A stretch of DNA of 64,000 nucleotides from Medicago truncatula (GCF_003473485.1 NC_053048.1:42838755-42902754), one strand, 5' to 3'. Shown: positions 45,803-59,837, counted from the stretch's first letter. The notes: a model not told the origin generated them from the sequence alone. Numbers and translations are program-made.

Positions 45803-46420
45803 AATTGGCTCCGTTTAGAGGTGAAATCCGGATCATGAGCATGCACATATATATTGACCATTAGGGACTAACGCATTTTAGTCAGAGTGTAACTTGGTGC
45901 TAGGGGTGATGATTATGAAACTGGAGTAATGTGTCATGTATGTTTCATTTATTTTTATTTTCATGAAATCTATGTTGTATGCCTATTTGTACCATGTTTG
46001 TTAGTTGGAGATGACCCTTACTTTTGGACAGATGACCGTCGATCCGTGTTACCTCCTTGGCGGTGACGTCAGGGAGGCAAAGTGATATAGTAGAAGAAGA
46101 TGCTAGTGGTGCACATTTGGAGGCTTGATATATTCTAACACTAGTATTAGCCTTGTTGAAAAAACTTTTCACAAGCATCCGAAACTTTGACCAGCTAGAT
46201 GTAGTCTTGGGTAGAAAAAGGCCAAATGTCTTGATATTAGGAATATTATACTTTTGTTGTAAACTTTACTATTTTGGAAATTCAAAGAGAAAATTAATTA
46301 TTGTTTTATTTTATAGTTGATGAGTTTTACGTTACATTTATTATTTTAAAAGAAAAAAAAGATATTCATATTTTCATTGAGACTTTTGTTAATTAACGTT
46401 CGAAAAATCGGGTCGTTACA

Positions 46421-47108
46421 AAGATCGTTAGAAAGCAACATGCTGATATGGAAGTTGACAATCAAAAATTATAGACCTATAAATGTGACTGGAGGGAGTA
46501 GTTTTGATCATTTATAAACAATAGTTCTCATGAAAGAAACTCAAACTTTCGAGAACATCAAGTATATTGTCCACCATCTTTAAAATTCTTTTATTACCTT
46601 TGCTAAAAAAAATATTTCTTTTATTACCGAAGCAATTTACTTTTCATCAACACTTCGATTCAAACATGGCATTTTACATTCCTTTAATTCTACTCGCAGA
46701 TTTATAGATAAAGGAGATGAAGGAGACTAATCTTTCTCTTGGTGTAGACTTGTACTGGCAGATTCTACACATCCGGTCTCTTGTATTCTAAGAAACATAT
46801 GATAAACACGCATAAATCAACTGATAAAAAATGAGTCTTCCGACCTTCACTAAAAAAAAAAAAAATATTTGAACATTCATTTGACGACAACTTTCTCTCT
46901 CATACTCACATTATTTTTACTTTATCTCTATATTGCTATGGTTTCTGTGTCAATACCTACCTTTTCTTTGTAAATTATGGTTGTCAAATAAGTTGTTGGT
47001 TGTTCAAATAACACTCCTCTTAACCAGATTACTTTCATTTAAGAGTTGTGTTATTTGAACAATGTTCACAACTTTTTGGATAACCATAGACTTACAACAA
47101 CAAAAAAT
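46421..47108. other. Spacer without a recognisable gene
   Basis: AT-rich. A lone Stowaway-type right end (GTGACTGGAGGGAGTA) at about 46484-46500 has no left partner. A small hairpin lies at 47010-47065 (AATAACAC...GTGTTATT). Confidence 0.45.
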
Positions 47109-47626
47109 AGTTAAATATATTTTTGATCCCTATAAATAAGTCCAATCCTTACTTAATTTTAATAGGTTTTTTAGTTCCTACAAAAAATAATTACTTCTAA
47201 TTTTGTTTAATTAGTCTTAAATTTTTGAACATTTTTTTGAGACAAGTTTATAACATTATGAAATGTTCATTTACTAAAATTTAGAACTTTTTAACATGAA
47301 ACGAATTAGATATGAATTTTTTAAAACGGCAAAAGTTAAAGATAAAATTAACAAAATCTAGACGTAGAAATCAAATTTTGCGACAATTTTTTTGCATAGA
47401 AACTTTTAGTAATGTTTTTTTGAAGAAGCTAAAACTTTTAGTAATGTTCTTGACACATTTGTAAAAAATTGTTTAAAAACTCAAGAGTTTAAGTATAAAT
47501 TAAACAAATTTAAATTGAGGAGACTAATACTGAGTGCAGAAATAGGAACTAAAAGAACTATTAAAATCAAAAAAGGACTAAACTTAAAAAGTCACAATTT
47601 TATATAGATCAAAATCATATTTAACC
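47109..47626. mobile_element. TIR element, 518 bp (AGTTAAATAT...ATATTTAACC)
   Basis: Diverged inverted arms of about 130 bp share TTTTAGTTCCTA, TTTAATTTTAATAG and a TTTTTGATC segment near the tips. No clear TSD. This is the common legume type with GGTTAAATAT termini; superfamily uncertain. Confidence 0.5.
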
Positions 47627-48168
47627 TAAAAAAGAAGTAGGTATTTTGACACAAAAACCAAAACATTAAAAGATAAAGTAAAACATGATGCAAGTATCCG
47701 AGAGAAAATATCATTTCTCTTCATTTAAATGGGTCAGTAAAGAGTTGGACGCAGATTTAACGAGTTCATGTGTAGGATACAGTTGGTTTTGGTGACCAGG
47801 TTAAACGGGTCGGATTCGTGAAAGTGGATCATTGATTGGAGGGTAAACCTTACTTGGTCATTTCAGTCCTTAGTGGTCTAGTGTTTTTTTCTCTTCTTAA
47901 CTCGCGGTTGTAACAGCAGTATGAATACTCACCCCTGGTAAAAATGATCGTAACTACATAGCTGGCCGAAAGAGCAAAAGTTTTCATCTTTTTTCTCTCA
48001 TGTTGAGGAGGACAACGTTCCAGAGAGATCTCAATAACTAATTCATAATTACTCCACTAGGGTAATATTGCCTAACGCTTATTCATGTTCATGATTTTTC
48101 AATTTTTTTTTCTCACTCTTTTGATTTGTTTTGTGCCTTTGAAATTTTGATCAAATAGGTAGCAATTC

Positions 48169-50902
48169 ATGGATTCTGTCCTTGGTAATTTGCCATCTTA
48201 TAACCCTCACAATTTCAGTCAGATTCGACCTTCAGATCCTTCTAGTTCTTCTGTAAGTTATCATTATTTTCCTTTAATTTTATCAAAATATAGTTATTTG
48301 ATAATCTTGGTAGAGCTTATTCAACCATGCAAATTTATATTGTATTATTCTGATTGTGTATGATCCTGTGTTTTTATATTGCTAATGCTACCCTATTTAT
48401 GAGTCCCACCTTAAATGAGATAAGGTCTGAACATGGGTCTATGCAATCCTCACCTTATAAGCCGGTCTTGTAGGTTTATTTAATTTAATTTGGACCAATT
48501 CAAAATTATAATATGGTATCACAGCCTATGCAAAATCCGTCGGGTTACCTGCTATCAGATCACCACTTTCAAACCACTCGGGGCTTCAAGTTGTCAACCA
48601 GCAAGGCCGGGTTATAATCAGTGTTAAGAATTAGCATTAAGCTATAGTACATGAGCTTGGAGCTGATGTACCTTTACCGAGGGTGTGTTTGGTTCTAGGG
48701 TGACAAAAATTGATTTTGACTAAATTGATTTTACAAAATTGACTTTGGTTGGAAGTGAATTGAAGGTAAAACGAGTTATGTTTGGATACATTCATTAAAA
48801 AAATTAATTTTTATCAGTTTATGTTTTGGATCAGAATTGCTTTTTTGTGGCTTTATTTGTCAAAAAAATTGGCAATTTATTTTATCTTACCACGGTAACT
48901 AGAAATATTAGCTTTTAGGTAGATTGATTTTGGGGCTGGATTCGATTTTAAAGCTATAAGTTAAACATAACAATTTATTTGTCAAATCTAGTCAAATTTG
49001 ATTCTGGGAGGTACAAACATGGAACCAAAGACAGGTTAAAATGTACTATATGCTTAACCAAGCAATACATGCATAGAGAGACTTGTCATACAGCTTATCT
49101 TATCCTAGTAATACTTTTCTCCCACTCCCTTGTGCTTTCCTTACTCTCTTTACATAATTGGCAGAGTATTTCTTCAATTTTTAAGTTTATACTTTGCAGA
49201 GCTTGAGATGAAAAACTTATATTTGCAAACTTTAGGAATTTAAGTTTGTTTGTTTTATTCCATGGAGGAGTATCTCGTGACATGTTGATTGGTTTTCCAA
49301 GTTACTTGGATGACCATAACTTATAATAGAATAATGATGTGGTGGTGCAATTTGGGTCAGCCCTATTGTTGTATGCAGCATTGTCTTTTAGAAGATATCC
49401 TTTTCATTGGAATAACTTAAACTGTTTGTCAAAATAAGCGTAAAGGAATTGAATGTTTAAAACTTTTCAAACATGGCATGATATTCTTTTTTTCCCTTAG
49501 TTACTACTCATTTCATTCTAAAACTGATACTGTGAATTTAACTTTCTTTTCCAAATTGTAGCTTAGATAAATTCTTCAGTAACAGAAGAGTTTTACTGTT
49601 TTTTCTAATTAGTTGGAAAACCTAGAATTATACGTATTTGTATTTTCTATCAATAACAAAATATCTCCCCGGCTTTCAGCCATATCAGTTTCCAATGATA
49701 CCCTGTCATATAATCAGTTGTTTTCATATTTTACAATCTGATGATTATTGTTGTTATTGTTTTTTCTATAGATTTGTTTAACATATTACTAGCAAATGAC
49801 ATTATTATCGATATAATGAACCGTTAGCTGTTGCAAATCGAGGTCTTTGGATTCATTATATACCTCTGCTAAAGGATATAAAGTATGTTCACAGAATGTA
49901 TAAGTGATCGTTGCTTTATGTTAACAAAATTATTGATGGGGAAGATGCTCCTCTAGTCAACTGGATTTGTCTAGGAAGCTTAAATATAAAAGGTTCGATC
50001 TTGAAGTGCAAAATACTGAATGGGTCACATTTTTTCCTTGCCTTCTTTCTCACCAAGTGAGGAGCATACCAATTTCGGGAGCGTGGTGTGTCATGTCGTG
50101 TGTGTGTTGTTTCTGATTCGTTTGTAAAGTGAAATTCACTATTTTAAAATAAGTGTTTTCGGGTTCAACCGTTTTTTCTTATTCAACTTGTTACTCTTTC
50201 TGTTCCAAAACATATTATGGATCGCCTAATCATATATTTTCATTTGCTTTGTTGAAACAAAATTTCTATTTTCATGCAGAAAATGACAATAACTACTTAC
50301 CATCCTACTCACGACAGGACCCTTCCACCACCTGATCAAGGTAGACAAGAGCTTTCTTCTACTTCTGTTGTAATGTTCTGCTATTAGTTGATTGATAATC
50401 TATTTGAAAAATTGTATCTTTCCTCTGGATTATTCTTTTCCCCTATATCACTATTTGGAGGAAAAGAATTGAAAACAGAAAATGTTTCCACAAACCAAAT
50501 GTACCATTACAATTTTAACTGTGGTTGCAGTTTTTCTTCTTTACGAAGCTGTATGCTGCAAATTTTCTCTCAGCGTTATTCTTTTGATTGATTTGGGATA
50601 CTGTGATTGAGGGTTTTCTAACTTGTGGAAAATTCTTTTGACAGTGATAAACACTGAAGCAAAAAATATTCTCCTAAGACATATTTATCAGAACGCTCGG
50701 GAAAAGGTTAGTTTTGAAAGTTTGTTTTAGCACAGGTAAGGTAGGTATGCACATGAATGTGCAATACTCATACATCACCATATAGTGGCCCAACTGAACT
50801 GCTGCATATGTCCATTTTTCATTGCAGTTGAAACCAAAAAGAGCTGCAGCTGGTAACCTTTTACCAGAACATGGATGCAAGCAACCTAGGGTTTCCACCT
50901 GA
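48169..50902 (+). CDS. DDA1: DDA1 (DET1- and DDB1-associated protein 1), four exons
   Basis: Exons 48169-48252, 50280-50340, 50645-50706 and 50828-50902 join through GT-AG introns with matching phases to encode 93 aa. Diagnostic segments: [18 protein letters not shown] at the start, [14 protein letters not shown] in exon 2, and [13 protein letters not shown] across exon 3, followed by a basic C-terminus. This is the layout of plant and animal DDA1. Family role: a small subunit bound to DDB1 within CUL4 ubiquitin ligases and the COP10-DET1-DDB1 complex, which in Arabidopsis takes part in light and abscisic-acid signalling. It acts in the nucleus. Intron 1 is 2 kb and holds repeat debris (about 48400-48640). 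A possible 5'-UTR intron ends at TCAAATAG just before the start. Confidence 0.93.
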
Positions 50903-53900
50903 CAGTGTTCATTGACCAACTAGTGCATGCAGTTCTCAGCTACTTTCTCGAATGATATATACTCTTATTTTATTACCAAGATTTTGGTGCTTGTTTGAAA
51001 TTGTAAACTATTATTAGTCCGCTACATACTTGGAGTGTGTAAATTTGACAACTCCCCCACCAATCAATCAATATATACAACAACTGAAATTATCATGCTT
51101 TTATTGTGTATATTTTTGCGCCATGTTTTTTTTTAGAGGCTTTTTGTGCCATACTTCTTCTGCTGCACAACACAGTTGACAGCAGCTTGTTCAAAAAAAC
51201 AAACCCATACCTTTGTATCTAACATATTTTAACAAGAAAATCACCACACAACACATTACAGAATCTAAAAAACACAGATAAGTCATAAACATACTTTACT
51301 ATCTTAGAACGTGCCCAAAATTACAGGAGGCTTCAAAATTTTGAAGCTAAGGGACCTCACTTGATTAGAGAACAAGTTACCAAAGGTAATAGTGTTGATT
51401 AGAGAACATTCTCTAAGAATTATAGTGAAAATCACATAATTGTTGGAGACTGCTCCATATTAGACGAACTAAGATATTTAGTGGTCTAAAAAGGTTTAAC
51501 TTTTGCCTGGGACTTGGGATATAAGAATGTTCTTTGTTAGACCGATTCTTTTGATGTTGTGAGAGCTCTGAACCATGTCAATATGTAGAGTTTCCAAAAC
51601 CATGCTCCGACGTTGCACTTGATTTCACATTTGATGAAAGATGATGTGTTTAATTGCTTGAGGTGAAAGATTTAAGAATGCTGTGACTGGCCGCCTCTCT
51701 TCTTGCTCAAAGACAACTTGTATTTTTTTTGGTAGTGAAAAACAACTTGAATTTTAACCCAATTGTTTTGTTGCAGTTCTTTCTTTATTTTTTCTCTAGA
51801 GTTGGAGCACGAATTTAGAAACAATTATCCAATTATGAAAAATTCATACCACATTTGAAAAATTGTAAAAATGATGATGATGATTATGATGAAGACTAAC
51901 CCCCCTTACCTTAGATTATGATTAACCTCAACTTAGGCTTCACTTTAGCTCATAAGCTCACTCCAATTCTTGATTCTTCAAGTTTCTCATTCTCTAACCC
52001 TTTTTCTCCTCTTCACCACTTTCTCTCTCTACCTCTCTATAGAATGATCTTATCAAATGAAATGATTGATATTTTCTAAGACAAACTCATAAGGTATATT
52101 CCTCTAAATGGGCTTAACCTAGTTTCTAGTGGACTTAACCCATTCTAACACAATTCCAAAATGTTACTACTATTCTCAACGGTAAAATGTTATTAATGAT
52201 CACTTAGCGGTAAAACACTATTAACAGTCACTAAACGGTAAAATACTAATTACTACACTAATAACTTAGTAAAACGATACTTCTCACTAACACTAAGATT
52301 AATCCTCCTCCAAATTACTAATTTACCCTCTCTAGTGAAATGACCAAAATACCATTCTAACACGAAAATCTACCAAAATGCACCCAATGACAATTAATCA
52401 CATACGAGCACATATAAACACGTAATAAAACAATTAAAATAAATATAGCGAAAAATCGGACTGTTACATTTATCTTTATTAGATGTCGAGAAAGGGACAT
52501 GTGAACAATTTGTGAGCCCTTTTTGACTATAAATAAGAGCCTCGTTGCTCATTTGTAATCAATGAATATTTAAGTTCAATACTACTAAGTATTTCGTTCA
52601 TATAAAAACTTGTTTTTTATAGAAGTAGATCTTGAGACAAGACTCTGGAGGAGCTAGATCCTTGAGGTAATACTCTGGAGGGATCACCGAAATCAAAATA
52701 TAATCATTGCTTTGTTACAAAATGTTACAAAATGGCTTAAATCAGAATAAGTCAATTGCTTTGTTACAATGTTAAGGATATTTCATTGCTTTGTTACCCT
52801 TAAGAAAGTGAAGGTGACAGTTTTCATAATAGAAAAAATAATGAAATGTCTTAAACATTTTACAAGCTATAATTCTTAATACACTATACTCAAATTTTAA
52901 AAAGAAGGGGAGAATTAGTTGTGTGTCATTATGAAAACCTTGAAATATTGAACCAAACGATGTCATAGATACTCAAATAAAAGATAAAAGGGAAATAATT
53001 ACATGTGTGTGGGGGGTTGGGTAACTCAAGTGGCTTGAGCCAAGGGAAAATGAGTTGGAGGTCCTTGTTCAATCCCGTGTGTTATTTTAAAAACCATCGC
53101 CTTTGGCGCGAAAATCCGTTATGGAAAGAATTCGACTGAATCTAGTTCGAGTCGACCCCGAACTTGAGTCGGTAACGGAGTCAAGCCTTTGTGGCTGTGC
53201 GTGAGTAAAGGAGTAACAACTATATTGAAGATGATAATATTAATATAGATTGAAATAGAAGAAGACATTGCTGTCTCTGGAACAGATAGCTAATTGCACT
53301 ATGTTGTCTAGCTGGTGTTTATTTATGCTTTTCTTAGAACACTTTCTTATTTGTAATAGTTTTGTGTCAAATGAGTTTATTTATAATCTACGAGCCTTAC
53401 ACAATAATTTAACATGATAAATACAACCTCAACCTAAAATCTGTCCTCTCAAGTTTGATATGTTTGGAGGTATTTGTAGTATTCCGATTCAGAAGAAATT
53501 ATTATCGAATAGATTGAGTTGGATCTCTTGTGGGTTCTTGCTTTACGAAATCCGACACAATATTTTTCCCCGGTTCTCTTATTCTTTTATTAATTCTCTT
53601 CATTCAACTATGGTCTTACTGTCAGTTGATATTTAATAAGAGGACGTTCTAGTACTATCAAAAAAATAAAAATAAGAGGACGTTCCAGAATATGATATTT
53701 TTCCACAAATGCTTCTGGTAATGTAGTATGGAGATATTTTTTTTCCTAGGCTTCTCTGCACTTCCCTATTGGATCATCCAACCTTATCCTTACCTGGATT
53801 TTTTCTTTTCTCCAACATTTTGGTTATCTTTGTACATCTTTGGTTTTATTTATTTTTAGCAGTTAAGTTCATTTTGAAAAATCAGGGCTCGTTCTGAATA

Positions 53901-55705
53901 TATGATGATGCCATTTTTCAACCCCAGTTGGATAAGTATGAAACTTGTCTGGATACATAGCCTGTTTAATTTCTGTTTTTGTATTTGTAAGTTTTTTTGT
54001 TCTCTTGTAGATCGCTATTGCCTCCAGACATGTGTCCTCCTCAACATCTCATTCTAGTATATTCTTTTTGCAGATAAAGCCAATGTAATTGTAAACCCCA
54101 AGGGTTGAAAGGTAATAATTAAAATTGTCCTTTTAAATTTTGTAATGTGCTGAACCATGGCTTAGAACGATTAAATTGTATAGGGCATTAATATTTTGAT
54201 GTTCAAGCATCATTTCATGAATCAAGCCTTTTTCCTCTCACTTTTTTGGCTTGGTTTAATCATCTGTGTTTGTTTTACTATGGTATCTGATATCCACAAT
54301 TCAAAATTATCCAGGCTTTGTAAAAACGCATGCAATGAATTGGGTGTGGTATGAATTTCTTTACAAAGTTGATCTCTTAACATTTCAAAATCTTGTTGAT
54401 TTCACCCCCTTTTTGGTTAATATTTTAATTATCTAATGCATGCAAGGAAATTGGTGTGGTTTGAATACTGGTTCTCTTTTCTTCCTGAATCAAGTTGCAT
54501 TCAGAAGATGCATCCTTTGCTGGTTTAGCAGTGTGTAATGATTTGATACTGGTTTATGTAGCCAGCTATATCAAGCCATATTATCAAATATATCGAGCTG
54601 GATCTCTTGTGGGATCTTTCTTTTTGCAATTTGATACATACATCTTTAATATTAGTTGATATTTAAGTGATTGTGTACGTTATATTTTTCACAATGATTG
54701 CTGGTAATGTGGTGTGGTGATTTTAGTTGGTAAAAGATATATCTCTGCACCTCTCATGACCAGCGATATTAGTGCGTCCAATCTTACCCTACCCAGATGA
54801 TATCTCTTATTTATCATATCATCCCTGTCTAATTTCAGCAATGAGTTTGATAAATATATTATTGTTTGAAAACAGTCTTTTTTATCTTTTCGCTTTTGCA
54901 TTTTATATTTTTGTACGTTTTTGGTTCTCTGCTAGATAGTTATTGCCTCCAGACATTAGTCATGTGTCCTCCACACACGATGGTTTGATACAGTTACATG
55001 TCTGGAAAATTAACTAGTCCATCGTTACAGAAGTGACAGTTTTCTTGGTGCTCACTTCTGCTCCATTTGGACTCTACACATCTATGTCCTGAATTATTGT
55101 TGCTTGTTGTTTTATACTGTTTCTGTCTCCAGACGTTAGTCAGGTATCTTCTTCAACAGACTATAGTTGATACCGTTACATGTCTAGAAAATTAACCGAG
55201 TCCATCGCTACAGGTGTGATGGTTTTAGCGCTCACATCTGCTCAATTGGAACTCCACATACATAGTGCATATAGCCACATTTCTCTTCACTTTTAAACAA
55301 CAGCATTGAATACTAGGATTATGTTCAATTTGTTCTTTCTATGTCAATTAAAATGTTTGTGCTATCTGACAGATATTTCAAAATTTAAAGAAATTTATAA
55401 TGCAGCGTACGTAATTAAATTTTACAAGTTCAATTTACGCTATGTGCAAATTTCTGAAATACAATTCTTGTTGTTTGTAACATTACATTGAAGAACAATG
55501 GTTTTGATACGATCTAACAGTTTGGCCTTATTTTGATACTTGTAATTCAGAAAATATTTCAAAATTGAAACTACTTGTTGCCCACGTTTAGTATTTGAAA
55601 TGCTAGCTATATACTTGTTGTCCCTACTTGTTTCTGATCCTTTATTTCTCAACCTTGAATGGATTTGTACTTGATAAGCCCTTACCAAAATTTGGTTTTT
55701 GTCTC
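50903..55705. other. Gene-poor AT-rich spacer with repeat debris
   Basis: No gene recognised. 51890-52470 resembles a worn LTR, ending GAAAAATCGGACTGTTACA. 52540-52690 has an LTR-like GAGACAAGACTCTGGAGG region. 53510-53790 and 54590-54800 are diverged direct copies (GGATCTCTTGTGGG, GCTGGTAATGT), as are 54940-55075 and 55125-55260 (CTCCAGAC, GTTACATGTCT, AAAATTAAC). Confidence 0.45.
53005..53110 (+). repeat. tRNA-derived SINE-like fragment
   Basis: GGGTAACTCAAGTGGC resembles an A box and GGTCCTTGTTCAATCCC a B box, at roughly tRNA spacing. The full tRNA fold is not present and I found no TSD. Confidence 0.3.
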
Positions 55706-56100
55706 TAGAAGAGGTTCAGGAGCTATGACTAATGAGAATTTGCTAGTGAAAATGGCAAAGATTTAAGAAATGGAATAAGAACAGAATTGGCAAAGATTTA
55801 GAGTTATTAAATGAATGTGATGTTGTGTTTGGTGTTCATGGAGCTGCACTGACACATTTTATGTTCATGAAACCAAGTTTTGTGTTCATTCAAATTGTTT
55901 CTCTTGGAATACATTGGATACAAAATTCATCCTAAAGAAAGCTCTTTATATAATAGAATAGATATGATAATAAAGATCCTATTTTGAGGGACCCTAATAG
56001 CTTTACAAAGAAAGGGTGGGAGTACTCAAAGAAGATTTATCTTGATAGACAAAATTAGGCCTTAGATCAAGATTCAGAAAACGTTTCATAGAGCTTATGA
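55706..56100 (+). pseudogene. GT61 glycosyltransferase pseudogene (last exon only)
   Basis: An acceptor-like GTCTCTAG precedes RRGSGAMTNENLLVKMA, then ELLNECDVVFGVHGAALTHF, then DPILRDPNSFTKKGWEYSKK. These are the conserved C-terminal blocks of family-61 glycosyltransferases (DUF563; VHGAAxTH is the hallmark). Breaks: stops after KMAKI, after IQNSS and within the following LFI segment, a stop after LDRQN, and a frameshift at the end, where FRKRF lies in another frame. Upstream exons were not found. A GT61-like gene begins at 63283 in the same orientation, so this may be a truncated duplicate. Confidence 0.85.
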
Positions 56101-56541
56101 GCGCACTTGCACATTTCTCATTTCTCAGCTTAAATTTGATCCTTCAACACCAACCATTGAATATTTCCATTGCATGGTTTCACTTATTTATTTTTTTATG
56201 TTCATTCTTTAATGTAAAAAGACTATACAGTATGATGAGGTAATTTTTCTGCACGTTTGTGCGCGTAGGTGACAAGATGATAGTTGAAGAAGAGATTTAG
56301 GTTGAAGATAAGTAACTACATGACACAACCACAATAGATAGGTATTTATTCATGTTAGGACCGTCAAAATGGTGGTTGACACTCACGAATTCAGAAATTT
56401 TGATATATGGGGGCAACGCAACACCATATGCTATAAAATATTTATATAAAAAATATATTGATGCACTCATGATAAAATAATTTTATAGTTATCGCTAAAC
56501 AAAAAGTTGAAGATTAAAAAGAAACTATACTATTTTACATC

Positions 56542-57682
56542 GGCTCCGTTTCCGGTTGGAGACCTCAATAGGTCTCCTACCATAGGAGACATGCTCTTTT
56601 TTTTTTTTTTTTACAAAAATGAATGTGAGCCATTGGATAAAGGTCAACCAACCCTTAGATCAAAATGCTTACCGTACACCTTCAACATTCAATTGTTTTC
56701 TTTTATTTTAAATTAGTAGTGTATTTTTCTTGTGTTGTTTGAGTTAGACATATAATTAAGGACGACCGGAATTTTGTATGCAGCGTATCCAAATATAAAA
56801 TTTACCACAAACAGATACAAAACAGATATCTTAATGGGATACACACAAACAAAAATAATAATATTTTAAGTACTCGGAAATTAATGGATACACATGCTGA
56901 TGAAATTAACATAATTTAATAAAAAAATTGACAAACTGGATTTAATAAAATTATTAACACATAGAATAAAATAAACATTTCTTTTAATTTCCTGGACTCG
57001 CAAAAATTTATATTTGTTATTAAATTCGTAAAATTATATGATTGTCGTATTATTTAAATAAAAAACTTCTCGTCACGAAATAAAAATCTTCTCGTTATTA
57101 ACAAAAGATGATGGTAATTTTGTAACAAAACTCATTTCTCTATCTAACATAAACATCTCAACAATCCATATCTACTTTGATTTTATCATCCAAATATTTT
57201 ATATGTTTGTTTTTATTTCACGACGAGAATATTTTTATTTCATATAAAATATAAAAATGTTTATTTTATGCTATATGTGTTAATTGTTTTACTAAATCTA
57301 GTTTGTCAATTTTTTTTTTACTAAATCCTGTTAATTTCACTTGTATGTGCATCTATCAATGTACGGATAATTTTTTTTTATTCGTGTATACCCATTAAGA
57401 TATTCGTCATGTACCAGTTCATGGTAAATTTTATATCCAAATATCTTGCATTCATAATTTTGGTCGTCCATAATTATATGTCTAACCCGAACAACACCGG
57501 ATAAACACACTACTAGTTTAGAATAAAAACAAGAAAGCAATTGAGTGTTAAAAGTGTATAGTAAGCATTTTAATCAAAGGATTTATGAACATTCATCCAA
57601 TAGTTCATATTCATATTTGCTAAAAAAAAATATATATATATAGTATATCTCCTACGGTGGGAGACCTATTAGCCAGAGCCTT
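56542..57682. mobile_element. Foldback Mutator-like element, 1141 bp palindrome
   Basis: The 9-bp TSD TTTTACATC lies at 56533-56541 and 57683-57691; ends GGCTC and GAGCC. Almost the whole element is two inverted arms of about 500 bp. GGTCTCCTACCATAGGAGA mirrors TCTCCTACGGTGGGAGACC; further in, GTTAGACATATAATTA and GGACGACC mirror GGTCGTCC and TAATTATATGTCTAAC. The loop is near 57050-57200. No transposase ORF. Confidence 0.8.
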
Positions 57683-57955
57683 TTACATCAAGAAACTCAA
57701 GACATGCAATCAAGACAATCTTAGATGGTTAGCGTCGTTGTGTTTAAATACTTTTGTTTCTTTGCTTGTGTATTCTTTTAATCTTGACACTAGTTGTGTT
57801 GTTTAATGTATACTTTTTTTGGTCTTTTCAAAAAACAGAAACAATAGCTAATGTTTTTTTTTAAATATTTTATTCTTTTTTGTATCATATGTACAACTTA
57901 GTTGATATGTAAAGATCAAGTTTGAATTTCATATCATCTACTTCTTCATACTTAA

Positions 57956-58537
57956 GGGCTTGTTTGGAACAACTGATTCTCAAGGGAAAGAAAGCCTCAA
58001 GGGTGGAATCACATATTTCAAGAATCTTTCCATCCTTTGATTGCACAACTCAGAGCAAGGAAAGAACACTTTTTTATGGGTCCCACAAAAGATTCCTCTC
58101 CTCTCTAAATTGTGAAGAAAGTATGTGGAAAGTAAGGGACATTAGAAAAGGTCCAAAATAACCTCATGCCAACATATATATTATCATTTTATAATATTAT
58201 AATATAATAATTCTTTTATTGGAAAACGTTAAGAATAGTTTTTTTATTAAGTGTATATTTACCAGTATATACTATATATACATATTTGTTTATATTTTTT
58301 TAAGAGTAAATTTAAATTTTATTATCTTTGTTATATTTTACTTTACTTAAGGGCATGTATGTCATTTTATAAATATACTTCTTTCTTTCTTCTCACTTTC
58401 TATTCACTTTCACTTAAAACCAAACAACAACAAAATCAATCTCACTTTCCACACATTTTCTACTCACTTTCATTCCTACAATATTCTTTTCTCTTACTTT
58501 CTTTCCTTTCACTTTCTCTTCTCATCCAAACAAAGCC
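57956..58537. mobile_element. TIR element, 582 bp (GGGCTTGTTTGG...CCAAACAAAGCC)
   Basis: TIRs GGGCTTGTTTGGA and TCCAAACAAAGCC, with TTAA on both sides (57952-57955 and 58538-58541). The terminus is Tourist-like (PIF/Harbinger), which would duplicate TTA/TAA. A 4-bp TTAA reading is equally possible because the motif is palindromic. No transposase. Confidence 0.6.
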
Positions 58538-58541
58538 TTAA

Positions 58542-59837
58542 AAGTGTATTGATTTGACGCGACAAACAAAATATTTGTTTCCTTCTCGTGAAAGTCTCTT
58601 AATGTGTAATAAGTAACATTGAAATTGAACAAATTTATTTATAAACTAAATAAAAGTGACTTTATTATTTTTAATGCAAAAATAAATAAATGGAAATATA
58701 TCCTTCTCTCCTCCGCGTGTCAATTGCCTTTAGACCATACAACCTTTCTTCCGTTGTTTAAGGAAATCGTGATCCTCTTGTCAACGATTTCATTCATGTC
58801 TTGCTCTATCTTTTTCAATGATTTTTTTTTTTAATACTGGAAAAGATGTTTTTGTTCTATATTGATTTTTTTCGTCGATACAATAAAGAATAAAGAATAT
58901 ATAATAAAAAACTTGCAACGGACATAAGACAAAACGTAACCCTTAAAATAGCGATATAGTTAGCTTTTATTTTTTTTTAAAACATAAAAATGAATATATT
59001 AACAACGGCAGTGAAACACCTAAGTACAAGATGTATTAAAAGTGTCACCCTTAGAAATAGTCAACCATACAATGAAGAGTTAATGTGATGGTCGGTTGAA
59101 ACCCAAACATAATAAAGGGTCCGACCACCATCTTTATGTACCGTACATAAAATTAGCCTTATTAATCTTTAGCCACCACAAAGAGTGGTATTTAACTTTT
59201 ATAGTTAGCTTTTATTGTTAGATTAAATGCATGAAAAATGATATTTCTTCCAAGTTCCAAATCAACCTCGCTTGTCTATATATTATGCATCATGAATATA
59301 ATTTAGTGGAGAATATTTATGTAGTGGTGGACTCAAAGGTAACAGCTTATGCTTTCAATTCTCCTCGCTTTGATGTTATAGAGTTTGGTCACGTTATCAT
59401 AGCATGTTGGAATTTTTTTTCATACTCATTCACAAATTTTAGGTGGAGTTTAGTCGAAAACAAATAAATATGACGGCTCATATTCTTATTGGAGAAGCCA
59501 CTTTATCATCTAGTCCCGTAGTTTATTTTGTTTGAAGTACCCGATTGTATCAATTATGTCATTAGTAATGAAATGTTGTGAGTATCTTTTCCTAAAAAAA
59601 TATATTTTTTTTAAGCCCCTAAAAAAAATATTTATATAGTCACAACATCAAATAAAACTCATTTATACATAAACATATCATTTAATTAATTTTAAAAATA
59701 TGAGTTATTTAATTTTTTTACTTTCTTTTTCTTCATTTGCAGGTGTGTTTAAGTAAATTTTATTTGTACTTGTGAGCAAACAAATATTTTTATATATATT
59801 TTTCGCCGTACCACTTTAAATTCCGCCAAACGACAAA
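58542..59837. other. Spacer without a recognisable gene
   Basis: Very AT-rich. A 78-codon plus-strand frame at 59231-59467 contains DSKVTAYAFNSPRFDVIEFGHVI, which vaguely resembles the RNase H-like module of plant LINE polyproteins. Too weak to call more than possible LINE debris. Confidence 0.35.

Larger units (their letters stand above)
43316..46420 (+). mobile_element. 3.1-kb solo-LTR-like element (Gypsy)
   Basis: Ends TGTAACATCCC and GGGTCGTTACA. The flanks AATAT (43311-43315) and AAGAT (46421-46425) make a 5-bp TSD with one mismatch. There is no gag or pol. It has the same end type as the solo LTR at 10369-12356. Two MITEs (43627-43753 and 43841-44003) have inserted in its first third, which shows it is the older layer. 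All ORFs inside are short. Confidence 0.55.

Noticed and set aside
53500..55300. Possible earlier exons of the GT61 pseudogene
   Set aside because: I looked for GT61 middle-domain motifs and found none; the region is instead diverged direct repeats.
57922..58161. 79-codon plus-strand ORF at 57.9 kb
   Set aside because: It lies within the TIR element 57956-58537 and has no recognisable motif.
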